This document shows positions 23,632 through 35,706 of a stretch of 64,000 nucleotides of DNA, piece by piece. The stretch's first letter is position 1; the number at the start of each line of letters is the position of its first letter. Both the position numbers and the translations under genes were made by a program. This stretch comes from Coniferiporia sulphurascens. Taxonomy: Eukaryota > Basidiomycota > Agaricomycetes > Hymenochaetales > Hymenochaetaceae. The stretch covers positions 806,001 to 870,000 of the forward strand of contig NBBA01000013.1 of assembly GCA_002794785.1 (NCBI GenBank), given 5' to 3'. Under the pieces are notes generated by a model. That model saw only the letters and a list, made by a program, of their open reading frames with translations, made no database searches and was not told the DNA's origin.

Positions 23632-24951
23632 ATGTCCGCCAGCGGCCCTTTCGCAGTCGGGGGCGACCCGAACTCGATGTTAACTTCCGCTTACCCGCGT
23701 GAGGGCTTTAGCTTTGGTACAGGTGCAGACGCACACGAAGGCGCGGGTTTCGACGATATGATCTTCTGGTCGCGCTTTGGGTTCAACGGGCTCGGCGGCG
23801 ATGACGATTGGGGATTGGGTCTGGGATCCTTGCCTCTCCTCTCGGACGTCCAGCCCTACCCGCTGACATCGGCGTCGGTGTCCCCCCTCTCGGCGACACC
23901 ATCACTCCCAGACTTGGACGTCACAGACGACTTCGGCACGCACGTGAGGGTATCCGACGGCCTTGAGCCGCCTGTCGGTGTGGCGGATGGCTGTACCGAG
24001 ATTGACGCCGATGTCATCTTGGACTATTGCAAGCAGCTGGTCAGTGCTGACCCTCAAGAGCTTGAGGGTGTTCAGCAGGCTCAGCAGCCGGAAATTGACT
24101 TCCCACCGGCTTTGGTAAGCTGTGCGTCCTTTGGAGGATGACTGGGGAGCTGATATATGTTGTTTACAGGCTAATGTCCAACCTGAATCGCCACCACGGG
24201 ATACTGAATCTCAGCATATTCAGCCCTTCAGCAGGAACTCTGTCCCTTGGGAAGCAGATGCTCAGATTTCGCGCCGGATGTCCACTCCTCGTCGCGCGGC
24301 ATCGGAGACGCGCAAACGCGTGCAGGCTATCCTTGAACAAGACGAGAACGACGACGGCGAAGCCGAGGTGATCGCGCATCTCTCTCCCGCACAGTCGAAG
24401 AAGCGCGCTGGTGCCAAGAGTGCGTTTCCTTCAAAACGAAGGAAATGCAGGACGGGAATCTCAGCCCTCAGCACGTTCGCAGACGAGCGGCAGTGCCAGG
24501 GAACAAGGCCGCAGACAAAGACGGCTACGACAGCGACTCGGAGTACTCTGTTAGCGGGAGCAACAGCGGCAGCAGCGCCCAGAGCTCGCGGCCCGTCAAG
24601 CGCGTGCGATACAGCGACCTCGTCGACGAGGGGCACCCAATCACACTGCTCGCGGACCAGTTCATCCTGGACCCCGCCGCGTGCTCGTCATGCACGCACG
24701 GGCTCACGCGCTCGTACGACCTCATCCGGCATATCGAGGCGTACCACCAGATGGGCGACCTCGCGTGCGAGGCGTGTGGTACGCTGTTCTCGCGCAAGGA
24801 CGCGCTTGGGCGACATAAGCAGAGATGTCGCGGCAGACCGCGTAAGCGCCGTCTGCGGAAGTGGGAGGTGCTTGCTGCGAAGACGGCGGAGGCGGGCTGC
24901 TGGGCGCGGGCGCGGGTGCCGAGTCGGGTCGGAGTCGCGCCGAGAAAATGA
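23632..24951 (+). CDS. C2H2 zinc-finger transcription factor (about 395 aa)
   Basis: Exons 23632-24114, 24170-24419 and from 24500 (or 24494) to 24951. The N-terminal 160 residues are acidic and low in complexity, like an activation domain (several Asp/Leu clusters). The middle has basic KRRK/KKRAG patches near the second intron. The C-terminal domain has two C2H2 fingers: C-S-S-C with H-I-E-A-Y-H and C-E-A-C with H-K-Q-R-C, followed by RGRPRKRRLRK, an AT-hook-like basic tail. The second intron donor is GTGCGT at 24420; two AG acceptors six bases apart both keep the frame. Target genes cannot be inferred. Confidence 0.8.
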
Positions 24952-26757
24952 CTTGTGGCTTCCGGTCGTCTGCAGAGTGCCCGCAGCTGATCTACTAGCC
25001 GAGCATCCCTCCGCCCCGGCCTCGTGTGCGCGGGACTTCCTCGTCCCGATTTTTATCTTAATTAATTTATAAGTTGTATATACGTGATTGCATGCTTTCA
25101 TCCGCCCTTTTACGCTGGGCGCCGCTATCGTCTTTCCCTGTCTTCTGTTTACAACTAGCTATTCCGTACATACATTCACAGTTATTGTTATGCTCTTGTA
25201 TCGCTATTTAGATCTGGACACTTGCTATACTACTGCTTTCGTATATTATCGAGGGCGCTTTAGGCGACTGATCGAGCAACTACTGCCAGCTCGGTGACCG
25301 GTGACCGTTGCTCCTTCTCTCCGGCCGAAGTTTAGAGTTGGAGGCATTCGGCGGGCACGAAAGACCGCTCTGCATATCATTGACCGCTGTTGGCAACATT
25401 ATCGGGCTGATTGTGTGCGCTCCGTGCGAGGCTGTATGTCTATAGACGGTACTGCGACCTGGCTACACACGCTATCCCCACTGCACTCCCCACCGGTTTT
25501 ACCCGCCGGGGCCACAGCACAAAATCACGCTCTATGCGCATCTTCGTCGGCGGGCATCAAGTGCTAGCGGCCAGATCGCTCGGGAAGGGTGTGTGTATAC
25601 AGTCGAATCCCCTGATTTGGATCTCGCTCGGTTTGCATAACCTCATGTTTTGCATAGGATTTTGTGTCTACCAAGTTATCCATTACATACGGATCCATGG
25701 CCCATACGAGAATCTTTCCACCAATCTCCATCCAAGGCGAGGGGTTCGACTGTATTTCTGTCGCATAGTAATACATGTACTGGCAATTCCCGGGTGTGCC
25801 GGGCAGTACTAGTACGAGGCTGATCAACATTCCGCGCCACCGTTTTACCGAAAGCGGCCGGGGCTGGACCCATCCCGCGGACGGACGGCGCCTGGATTCT
25901 TCGGGCTGGTTCTCTGCTCAAAAAGTCCTCGGATATAGCGAAAGGGAAGAGGAAGTCGGGTCGCACATGCGCGAGCGGGACCGCGACCTAGGTCTGGCGC
26001 GACGATCGTAAGTAGCTCGCGTGTTAATGCGGAAACTGCGGGACGCCATTTTCCTCGGGTTAATATCAAGTGTGTTGTGTGTTGTGCCAAGAAACTCGTG
26101 AAAAGGCGTAAACCGGAACGAAACGGAGCATCTGTGGCCATGGATTTTAAGCTGATTGTAATGTTACTAAAGAAAGTAAGCAGCTCTCATTACTATAAGT
26201 TGCCGAGCCTACATCACTGCAGTAGTCTCGGCTGGTTTTCATCCTGCCGCAAAAAGTCGTATGTATAAATCTGCGCAGCAAAAACGCCATTACAAAGTGC
26301 CGATGAGAGGTCCATGACTCAACATTCAAACTGCTGAAGGATGGTGTGATTATGAGTGATTAAAGTCGCGCAAGTCTGATGAGGATCGGCCAAGTGAAAA
26401 ATTAAAGCGGAGATCAACCATACATGCCGCGGCGGAGCCAGAGTGCTAAATTTCGTAGCAGCCCCAGGCTTTGCCCTCGACTCTTGTCTGTGCTCTATCC
26501 CCGCACTCCTCGTCCTTTTCTCCTCCTTTTCGCTTTCCTGGCGGGCGTAACAAACATTCGCACCTGACGAAACTCGAGATTTCCCCACCCGGGTCGGCTC
26601 TTGTCTTACGTTTCCCCCAACGACTGCAAGTCAGACGATATAGCCAAGCTCGGGTTGGCACAAGTGCTGCCGGTGCGCTTGCTAAGCCTCCGCTCGCCCC
26701 CAGTCCTTGGCCCCCCGACCTTGCGTCTTTCGTCTATCCCATCATCTGCCCCTTGAA
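24952..26757. other. 1.8-kb intergenic region
   Basis: 3' flank of the zinc-finger gene and upstream region of the adenylate kinase gene. Several short open frames exist but none shows conserved motifs, plausible introns or codon bias. No repeat or RNA gene was recognised. Confidence 0.5.
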
Positions 26758-27941
26758 ATGCTCGCCCCACTCCGGAGCAATGCCGTCCGCTGGTCTTTCA
26801 ATGCGTCCCCAAGTTCGAAAAGAGTCAAGGGGGCGCGTGCGTTCTCTGGGTCTTCCGCAGCAAGAAAGGCACTTCCTTTCTCTTTGGGTGGCAACACCAA
26901 CTTTGCGGCTCATGGCGAGTCTACTGGCGGCAAGATGCTCAGGATGGTCATGTTCGGCAAGCCCGGTGCTGGAAAGGTGCGTCTTGGACAATACGAAATG
27001 CAATATACACTCAGCCAATTAATTATAGGGAACGCTCTCAGCTCGTCTTGTACAAAAGTACGATATCGTCTCGATCTCGACAGGCGACCTGTTGCGCCAA
27101 CACATTTCACAAAAGTCAGTTCACTTTAACGTCTGTCCACGAAATTCTAATTGACAATCGGACTGGAAGGACCGAGATAGGGAAACAAGCCGAAGAGATT
27201 GTGGCGCAGGGCGGTCTCTTACCAGACGAGCTCATGCTGCAGGTGTTGACCTCCAAGCTGGACAGTCTCCGCGACAAGCACTGGATCCTCGACGGTTTCC
27301 CGCGGACTATAGGTCAAGGGGAGCTCCTCGACGCTCATCTACGGTACGAACCAAACTCCATCCATCTCCACGCCAAAGCTCAACCCACAAACAGCGTCAC
27401 CCACACGCCACTCACGCTGCTCGTCACCCTCGCCGTCCCTGACGCTATCCTGCGCGCGCGCATCGCAGGCCGCTTCGTGCACCCCGCCTCAGGGCGCGTC
27501 TACAACCTCGACTTCAACCCGCCGCGTGTACCAGGGCGTGACGACGTCTCGGGTGAGCCGCTCGTGCAACGCGCGGACGACCGGCCCGAGGTGTATGAAC
27601 GCCGTCTGCACGCGTACAATCGCGAGACGGCGCCGCTGCTCGGGTACTACACGACGCGCGCCGCGCGCGAGCGTGCGGCCGGGATGGGCAGCGCCGGGAT
27701 ACAGATCGCGTCGCTTTCTGGGGAGACGAGTGATGAGATGTGGCCGACGCTGGAGGGCACGGTGCAGGAGTTATTTCCTGCTGTGAAGTTGCGTGAGGAA
27801 GTCACCCAGGCACAGGTACAGCGGCGCACGCCGGGAGCGAAAGTCGCCGATGCTGTCGCGCTACTTGCGGCCGCTGAATCCAAGAAGCCGGCTGGGGCGG
27901 CAAAGGAAGCTACGGATGCGCTTCCTGAAGGCTCGAGCTGA
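26758..27941 (+). CDS. ADK2: Mitochondrial adenylate / GTP:AMP kinase (341 aa)
   Basis: Interconverts adenine or guanine nucleotides (NTP + AMP) in the mitochondrial matrix. Exons 26758-26976, 27029-27114, 27170-27343 and 27395-27941; 1026 nt. A basic presequence (MLAPLRSNAVRWSFNASPSS onward) precedes the P-loop GKPGAGKGT, which is split by intron 1. Then come STGDLLRQH, GLLPDELML, the AMP-binding DGFPRT, VPDAILRARIAGR, and a long LID with HPASGRVYNL and GEPLVQRADDRPE. There are no LID cysteines, so it is the non-zinc form. The C-terminus is extended by about 50 Ala/Lys-rich residues after the core. Confidence 0.92.
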
Positions 27942-28351
27942 GATCCTTTTCTGACATTACGATCATCTTCTTTCTGGATAGGGATTCCCAAGTTTCTCCG
28001 TCGTCTTCTCCGCAAATTTGTGTTGATTTACTCCCTTTTTTCGTTGGATTTTATGTTCTTTTTTCTTCATAGTCTCATCTTTTCCCTGACTTACCCCAAA
28101 CGACTGCGGGAGATGCGCCATAGGAAGTGCTCCTGGCCACGTCCTTTTGTATAATGAAGTATGTTTAGTGTTCGCATGAATATCCTCGTATCGTATGTAC
28201 TCGCACTTCAAGTGTTGATATCGCTCAATGTTCCTGGGTCACACGGGTTTAATAAAAAAGGATTATGAGGAGCTGGGATTCGTTTATGAGCTGTAAGATC
28301 TAAGTAAGATAAAACAAGTACTTTTCCCCCTCTAGAACCCCAAACAACGTC
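27942..28351. other. Convergent 3' region, adenylate kinase / MSS51
   Basis: 410 bp between two stop codons on opposite strands; only 3' untranslated sequence is expected and nothing else is seen. Confidence 0.5.
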
Positions 28352-30091
28352 TCACTGCTCCAGCTCGCGAATATCGCGCCTCTTACCCTTGATCCCCCAA
28401 ATGCCCCAGTTCGTCTTCACCATCACACGCGGGTCAAAGTCCGCGACCTCCCACTTCTCGCTTCCGAACGCGTTCTCGCCCGGCGTGACGACCCAGTCGA
28501 ACTCACCCGCGACGCCCTCCGCCTGTGCGAGCGCGCGCACGTCGCGCTCGACGTCCGCGGGGCTGAAGCCCGTCACGAACACGCTGCACTTGCTCTGCAG
28601 CAGCATCGGCAGCGTGTCGCCCCACTCCGTCGGCGAGGACACCTGCAGCACGGGCTCGCCCGCAGGCGTGAGTGCGCCTGACGCGGATGGGAAGCCGAGC
28701 CCTGGGGAGAAGAGGAAGAAGACGTCAGAGTAGGGGTCGAGCGAGTCGAATAGCGCTGGGTGCACGGCGGCGTAGGGCGCTTGGATGCCTGTGATGGAGA
28801 TTTGTGGCGCGTAGGGTACGGTGTAGGACGGTGCGCCGTAGATGGAAATGGAAGAGCGTGTGCGTGTCTGGACGGGGATCGGAGCGGGCGTGGGTGGCTG
28901 GTAGATATTCGGAACGTAGCTGGACGTAGGCGGCTCGGTGACCTCGGAGGACGGAGCTTCTGCCTTCTCGGGGCCAACGGGGGAGGCTTGCTCCGATGCA
29001 GACGGTGAGCTCTGCTCTTCAGGCGTAGAAGATGATTCAGCCGTCTGCCGCGCTCTGGACTTCAACCTATCCATGTCTTCCGGCTTCGGTAGGGATACTT
29101 GCGGACCGATGAAGTGAAGATGCAGCGAAACGGAAGGGAATAGCAGACTAAGCTGTTCCCAGACATGAGGCGGGAGCGAAGATTCGGCACGGGCTCCAAG
29201 AATAAATATACGGAACACAGGTTTCCCGACACCTGCTTCCTCCGTTTCCGGGGCACCAGGAGGGACGTGTAGGGTTGAACGGAGAGCTGTGTTTATCATA
29301 TACACTCAACCCAAAACCATCAACAGGGATAAGCTTATTTTACTTACCCGCAAGTGCTCTTATTCCATCGGGGGTCACGCGTTGGTTGCTCAACGTAAGT
29401 CCACTGTTCTGGTGAAGGACCGAAGCAATGGTCATAGGATACGTAAGTAGTTTACTGGAATGTCTGCGCATGCGCTCCGTGTCCATGGACGGAAATCCGC
29501 GAGTATACCAGAATACATCCCAGTTTGCGAAGGAGACAGTTTCGTCATAATCCATGGGTCCTGTACAAGACGAGTTCAAGTTACTAGTCAACAATAAAAT
29601 TCACAATACCTACCGGGCAACTCAAACTCGGTCATTTTCCTTCCGCTTCTTAGATCATGCTCGTCCTCATTCGCTTCTCTTAACCTTCCGCAGAACCTGT
29701 GGTGCTCCTTGTCCGCTTTCCAATGTTCCTCTGAGCAATGCGTCGGCCAACCGCAATCCGGGCACTCAAACTCTACATTCTTGCGCGTGACGTGTGGATG
29801 ACCCCTCTCGTGGCTCGAAGCACACACCGGACACGGTGCGAGTTTCTTGATAGCCTCTCCGCGTTGCTGGACGGCCGGAAAGGGCGACTTGGAGAACGGG
29901 TGGAAAAGGTCATCCTGCGAGAGGACTGGCTGCGGTGGCGCAGCTTGCGACTCCGGTTTGGATTTTCTAAAGAGATTAAGGAATGTGCGCGTCTGCCCTC
30001 GCGATGCACGCTGCCGTATGAGCAGATTTCGGGGAAGACGAGGAGAACATCGGCCCCGTAGAGCGCTCGTCGCAGTAAGAGAGCAGGACAT
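28352..30091 (-). CDS. MSS51: MSS51-like mitochondrial COX1 translation/assembly factor (541 aa)
   Basis: In yeast MSS51 activates translation of COX1 mRNA and chaperones Cox1 in the inner membrane and matrix. Exons (minus) 30091-29614, 29560-29348 and 29286-28352; 1626 nt. The first 40 residues are Arg/Ser/Leu-rich as in a presequence. Around residues 75-140 lies a MYND-like zinc cluster (CPVCASSHERGHPHV, CPDCGWPTHCSEEHWKADK, HHRFCGRL). Then MDYDETVSFANWDVFWYTR, LTYPMTIASVL and FRIFILGARAESSLPP, all typical. A Pro/Ser/Glu-rich insert of about 90 residues interrupts the C-terminal domain. It shares a 341-bp divergent promoter with HIS3. Confidence 0.9.
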
Positions 30092-30432
30092 GCCTGCTCA
30101 CGTAAGCGCATTGGGTTTCTTTCTGCGTATGATCGACGTTCCCTACTTAGGCAGCCACTGGACGTTTGGTGAGCGCGAACAAAATATTTGGTATACTGGC
30201 CGTTTTGCAAGCTATTCCGATATAGAACCCGCATGTTCCTTTCTTCCATACGCCGCGCTATATACATCGGCGGGGAGGAACCACTTATAATAAGCCTGGA
30301 AAGTACATTGCACACAGAGTCAGACGCTGCACGTGACTAATCAATGCGCGCGCATTTTGCACGTGGTAGCCATTCGTGATTTGCTCTCTCAAAATCTGCA
30401 GCTCTAGTCTTTACCTCGTCAGATACCACAAA
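30092..30432. promoter_or_regulatory. Bidirectional promoter MSS51 / HIS3
   Basis: The 341 bp between the start codons must serve both genes. It contains two candidate Gcn4/CPC1 sites listed separately. Confidence 0.6.
30316..30340. promoter_or_regulatory. Two candidate Gcn4/CPC1-type sites upstream of HIS3
   Basis: AGAGTCA (30316-30322, TGACTCT on the other strand) and TGACTAA (30334-30340) are one turn and a half apart and about 95-115 bp before the HIS3 ATG. General amino-acid control by Gcn4-type factors of HIS3 is established in yeast and moulds; use here is inference from sequence match. Confidence 0.4.
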
Positions 30433-31341
30433 ATGGACAATAACAGAAAAGCATCGATCTCGCGAAACACCAACGAGACGCAGATAGAGGTGTCCATCGA
30501 CCTCGACTGGTCGCCTGCCTCCGGTGTCAAGCAGACCATTGAGGTCTCCACGGGCATTGGCTTCCTCGACCATGTGCGTTATGTCCTCTTTTCTTTACCA
30601 ATCTTACTAACTATGATTATCTGTGCTCGTAGATGTACAATGCGCTCGCGAAACACGGCGGGATGTCGCTGACGATGAAGTGCAAGGGCGATCTGTGGAT
30701 AGATGATCACCACACCGCAGATAAGTTTATTCATCGTGCACACAGTCTCTGCACTGTGTATATGCATACAGAAAACCAACATCGTGCCATTTCACACAGG
30801 ACAGCGCGCTCGCGCTCGGGACAGCGTTCAAGCAGGCTCTCGGCGAGGTGCGCGGGATAAGGCGGTACGGTACAGGGCATGCACCATTAGACGAGGTGCC
30901 TACTCCCTTCTGTCCCTCCCTCCTACCGGCCTCACCATCTGATTTGACCCACGCCAGGCCCTCTCGCGCGCAGTCCTGGACATATCCGGCCGCCCGTACT
31001 GCGTAGCCGAGCTGCAGCTCAAGCGCGAGAAGATCGGTGACCTATCCACGGAGATGCTCCCGCACGTGTTCCACTCTTTCGCAATGGCCGCGGGCGTTAC
31101 GCTCCACGTCGATGTCCTCCGCGGAGAGAACGACCATCACAAGTAAGTGCTCTGCTCACTGCACGCGCATATATGCAATGCGTGTATGCGTGGTGCATGT
31201 GCAGTGAAACCAATCGATCATACGAACTCATTTGAATCATGTAGGGCGGAGTCAGCATTTAAAGCATTAGCACTCGCAATTCGACAAGCTATCGAGCGGA
31301 CAGGCGGTACTGACGTGCCCAGCACCAAGGGTGTTCTATAA
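30433..31341 (+). CDS. HIS3: Imidazoleglycerol-phosphate dehydratase HIS3 (202 aa)
   Basis: Dehydrates imidazole glycerol phosphate in histidine synthesis; manganese-dependent, 24-subunit cytosolic enzyme. Exons 30433-30573, 30633-30720, 30798-30895, 30958-31142 and 31245-31341 sum to 609 nt. Motifs: [33 protein letters not shown], the metal ligand motif [47 protein letters not shown] and the C-terminal STKGVL. Restoring HHTAED and the frame requires the second intron to be 30721-30797, beginning ATAAGT and ending CAC: an AT-AC intron, with the glutamate codon split G|AG. All other introns are GT-AG. Confidence 0.93.
30721..30797 (+). other. Predicted AT-AC intron in HIS3 (77 nt)
   Basis: The exon before ends ACC GCA G and the exon after begins AG GAC. 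The only AG near the 3' end (30798-30799) is needed for the Glu codon of HHTAED. ATAAGT is the known 5' splice-site form of AT-AC introns that are removed by the major (U2-type) spliceosome; the minor-type ATATCC is absent. The only GT donor candidate nearby (30725) would shift the frame. Confidence 0.7.
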
Positions 31342-31549
31342 TATTTTCGATACAGATTTCAGAAAAGTCGGACTTCACGCACTTTGCATAACAGGATTAA
31401 AAAGAACAAATTTTCACGCGACGAGGGACGAGCATTAATTGTACTGTTCACTAGCATTCCATCCGACCCGGATTTGATTACTGGGTACACAATACCGTAC
31501 TCGGCAGAACTTGAGACGGTGAATAAATATAGTTCTCCCTAAATTCCAT

Positions 31550-34500
31550 CTACCACAGCACGCATCTCTTCCCCTTCGGGGGGTTGAGCTATATAAGTCG
31601 TGATGTCAGCCACCATTACATTAATAAAAGGACGACCACAATGTACCTTTGAGCCCGGTTTACACTGGAAAGCTGCCGCAAACTCTGGGATATTGGACAG
31701 CGTCCCTTCAACCCGATATTTGTTGGGCGAGTGTGGGTCAGTACGAACGCGCTGGAGCTGTATTCAGAAAATAGTACCGTTTGTCAGTACTTAAAAGCCA
31801 GTATATCTTGAAGACCAGCTACTCACAGCTGCAGCAGGTTTTATAATCTGACTCCAAATTTGACCGAAGCCGATGAAAAAGAGCTGCTCCCTATTGGCGA
31901 TGTACAGATTCATCATCAGTGCCCGTGATACCACGACCCAAAGGGGAGCAAAGGGAAGAAATATACTGTGTATAGTCCAGTCCGGGGAGGAGGTACTCGC
32001 GTCCCTGTTGCAGCGACGCGTGGAACTGCCCGTACCAAGCGCGATACGCCTGAATAAGTCCGGAGTCGCCGATGTTCTCACCGGAGGTACTGTGAAGCAG
32101 ATGAAGTCAGTACCCTTCTCCTGCCCCCCCTCGACGTATGTACTGGTTGAGACGTACAGGTTTCCCTAAACGAGCGGAAAACAATACAAGATTAGTGCTG
32201 GTAATGTGATAGGAAGAGGAGCGAGCTCACATTAACGTGCACCTTCCCGCCCTTTCCATCATCAATGGTATAATCTATACTTCATATTTAGAATAGCGAA
32301 ATCTAATTATAGGCGAGTACCACTTACTGGAGTACTGATTCGAGATACACTTCTGAATTTTGTTGAATCCGTTACTCGTTTCGTCCGTCCACCATTGCTC
32401 AAGCTTGCCGTGCTGGTTATACAGGCGGCCGGAGGAGTCGAAGGCATGCTGTTAAAGAAGAAAGCAGGGGAAGAGGTGAGAAACCTTTGAGCCGGAATTA
32501 ACGATACGAGGTCGCGAAAGAAACGTACAGTAAGCTCATGTGCTGCAACCATACCAAATGCGCCATACTGAAGGTAAGCTGGCCTGAGCACCCTGGTCAG
32601 CTCGATTTGGATATTTAAACAAGCGAATGTACCATTTGTACGAAAAGAACGGAGGGCGAAGGATTCCGGCAGGGAACACGATCTATACGAGTGTCAACCA
32701 GTCATGTAACGATCGACTTGCAAGCGGGAACCTACCTCATTCGCAGGCGGATTGAAGTACGCGTTTACAATCGACGGCGGGAAAATCCACGATTCCACAT
32801 CACGCTGCTTGCCAAGAGTTTGCCACTTCTTGTACTCCTCGCTGATCCTGTTGTTCAAAAGTTAAAAGTTACTGAGGAAAAAATGGACAAACCAAAGGTG
32901 AAACGACGACGTACTGCGCGTTGACCATACTCCCCAAAAACTCGGTTTTGTCAACTAGGACTAAGCGATAATAGAGCGCGATTGACCGCGCAGACTTGGT
33001 ATCGGGCGACAAAGGATAGCCGACTTTGACTCTAATAGCATCGGCCTGGAGTGAACACAAGTGAGAACAACTGGCATGAGTACCGAAGTGTGATATTACC
33101 TTCTCAGCGGCAGCAGTGGCGGAATCTTCGTCCATCCAATTTAAGTTAGTAAGAGATTCCTTAAAGGCATCAATGATATCTAAACTCCATTAGAGCTGTA
33201 ATCAATCAACATTTGGTTGAGAACCTACCCGTTATGACCTTCGTCCCCTTTTCCTTGCTATCACCGCCAAACGTCTCCTGGACGAAGAAGCGCCCGGCTG
33301 CAAAGCCGAGCGCGTCCTCAACACGCTGTACGCACCAATCCGAGCGGTCCGGCACCTGACCTTTAGGGATACCCTGCAACGTTTCTTCAAGCGTTCGCTT
33401 CGCGCGCCATACGCCTGTGTCATGGCTGAGATATGGCGCAAGAGACAGTGCAGCACGAGTAACAAGATATGCTTCAATAACGTCCGCGCCTGTCGTATCA
33501 AGTATGTATGCAAGCGATGACGCATAGGTCGTCGAAGTTAGAATAACCTTCTCAGGGAAGTTGCGCGGTGTAAATGTGGAAAAATACATCGGGAAATCAA
33601 TTTGTGGCAACTGCGCAGCAAGATCGGCGAACGCGGCGGGGTTATAAGTCGCGATAGGGTCTTGAAGTACCTCACTTTAAAATGAGAAATAAGGAGTGTA
33701 TTTAAATACATTAAACGAACGAACGCTTACAGGTCTAGTGATGCATCGGCAATGCGCCTCTCGAACCTGACGATTTCGCGTGCGAGAGCAATTGCACGCT
33801 CCTTGTCTTTATTCGGCAGTTCCTTATCATCATCGTTGTTGTCGTCATCATCTCCCCACGGAGGCCACGGCCAAGGAGGCCATACCTTTACTTTTTCCTC
33901 CGTGTCGCGGTCGATCACGTCCTGCGGGACGACATATTCCTTGTCGTCACTGCCGAGAGAGAGCAGTATATGTGCCAATGTATCCTTGTACAGATCGCGA
34001 ATTTCCTTCTCTTCGAAATATTCCTGCAGAGGAGATGAATATTATGAAGTGATACAGGAAAGTGGCACAGACCTTCGAGGGAAGACCTAAGCTGGGTTGG
34101 GAGAACCAAAGGGTCATAAAGTTCGGATCTACACCGACGTCACCATCAATGTCAAAGCTGAAGAGCCCTTCGATTCCTGCATAGCTAGCAAGTCAATGCT
34201 AGGTTCTTCTAAGGGTAGCAATTACGGACCTCTCGAGTGCATGTATGAGATTGCCGCGGTAAGGCCATGCTTCGAAGCACTCCTGAGCCGTGATTCATCC
34301 AGCACATCCTGTCCATCCGCTTTGATCTTTTTCCAGTCGTCGGAATTATAGAGATTCCGAATTTCATTGGTGACGTCCTGTAACGGCTTGATCGCACGAT
34401 CGTTTAGTATATCCTCGTTCATGCATGAGGAATACAGATCCCTCAATTTCTTGAGAGTTTCATCATCGTACGGGTCTGCGACCGAAACTTTGTCAGTTTG

Positions 34501-35392
34501 AGGGTCAAGGATCTTTCGGATTATGCGCTTGTTTCCTTGAGATACCATATCGAACGAGCCGTAGGAGCCCTTTCCTGACGGAATTTCATTCTTTGACAGC
34601 CAGCCCCCGTCTAATGAAGCGGGATTAGTCTCCGTGTCCTTGGACGGTGGAAATAATTTGCCTTACTTGCGAATTCGTAGAAATTCTCGCAAGGGTCCTG
34701 GGTTTCGTCCAAACTCTCAATAATAGCGGCGGAAAGTATAACACACTCGGATGATGTGCACAAGTTCTGCGGAGAAAGCGGCGCACGACAGGATTAAAGT
34801 AAACTCGAAGAAATTTGCAAAAAAAAAAAAACCATACCGAGCCAGGCTTTCCTGTGGGTCCAGGTAATGGAGGCTCCGGAAGCAGAGTCGTAGTCTGGAT
34901 CTCCGTCGTAGTTTGTACCCTTGTCGTGGTTTGTACCTCCGTAGTAGTTTGAACGTCCGTAGTGGCCTTTACTTTCGTTGTCGTTGCAGTCTCCGTTGCA
35001 GTCTCCGTCGAAACAGTGACTGTAGTATCAACGACTGTGCTGGTGTCGAAAACCGTGCTGGTGTCGAAAACCGTGCTGGTGCCGATAAGCGTCTTAGTAG
35101 CAGTGTTGGTGACAGGGGGGCGGTTTGAGCCATGTTCTTGGCCGAGCTTATGCTCCGCGCCGGCAAATAGTCCAATAAAGACAGACGTGAGCAGGAGCAA
35201 AAGCAAGGCGAACACAAGCAGGATCTTTGTGAGCGTGGTGAGCGGCTCGCGCGCAATGTCGTTGACATGGTCGGTAAACGACTTCCGCGGCCTCCTGTAC
35301 GTCCCGTTCTCTCCATGTTCATCATCTGGATCACGCAAAAGGGGCGCACCCTCTGTATCGGAATCGTGTGAGCGTGAGCGTGAGCGGTCCAT
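31550..35392 (-). CDS. M13-family (neprilysin/ECE-like) zinc metallopeptidase, type II membrane protein
   Basis: Cleaves peptides outside the cytoplasm or in the secretory lumen. The start at 35392 gives a charged cytosolic head, a single hydrophobic anchor (ILLVFALLLLLLTSVFIGLF, about residues 58-77), then a Thr/Val-rich stalk with repeated TTTEVQ/TTTRVQ units. Exons seen include 35392-34838, 34766-34667, 34610-34230, 34176-34073 and 34023-33731; more follow to the stop at 31550. Catalytic-domain signatures: SLDETQDPCENFYEFA plus NGGW, GLPSKEYFEE, the zinc motif HELTH (codon junction across an intron near 32540), GENIGDSGL supplying the third zinc ligand, and the C-terminal CVLW. All active-site residues seen, so the enzyme should be active. 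Roughly 13 exons. Confidence 0.9.
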
Positions 35393-35706
35393 TGGGGAGG
35401 TGTTCGGAGTGTATGTGAAAGGTAGTAAGTACCTTGGTCAGTCGAAGGCCGCGCTTCTCTGTACGACATGGCTGCGACACTCGCAGCTGACGACGAGAAG
35501 TCCTTTCCGCGCGAAATATGCCAGGACACGCGCGGCTACCGTGCTGCTTGTGCGTGGGGAGACAAACGCTGGTAATGAACGGTCTGTCGGCGGGTCGAGA
35601 GTTGAGGGCGTTATGAAATGACGCGTGGAGACACGTGATCTGCGCACGCGCTCGAGGGTGGCTATTTCGGATTCCGCCGCAACTTGTGTGTTCACCAGCA
35701 GCCACG
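35393..35706. promoter_or_regulatory. Divergent promoter M13 peptidase / membrane protein
   Basis: 314 bp between divergent start codons; no gene. It contains ACGTGA (35633-35638), a common basal promoter motif, without further support. Confidence 0.4.

Noticed and set aside
24122..25072. 316-codon + strand frame through the zinc-finger gene
   Set aside because: Beyond the second exon its product is Arg/Ala/Thr-rich shadow of the C2H2-coding frame; the fingers lie in the other frame after a GT-AG intron.
28573..28977. 134-codon minus-strand frame inside MSS51
   Set aside because: Pro/Ser/Arg-rich shadow of the Pro/Ser/Glu-rich insert of MSS51.
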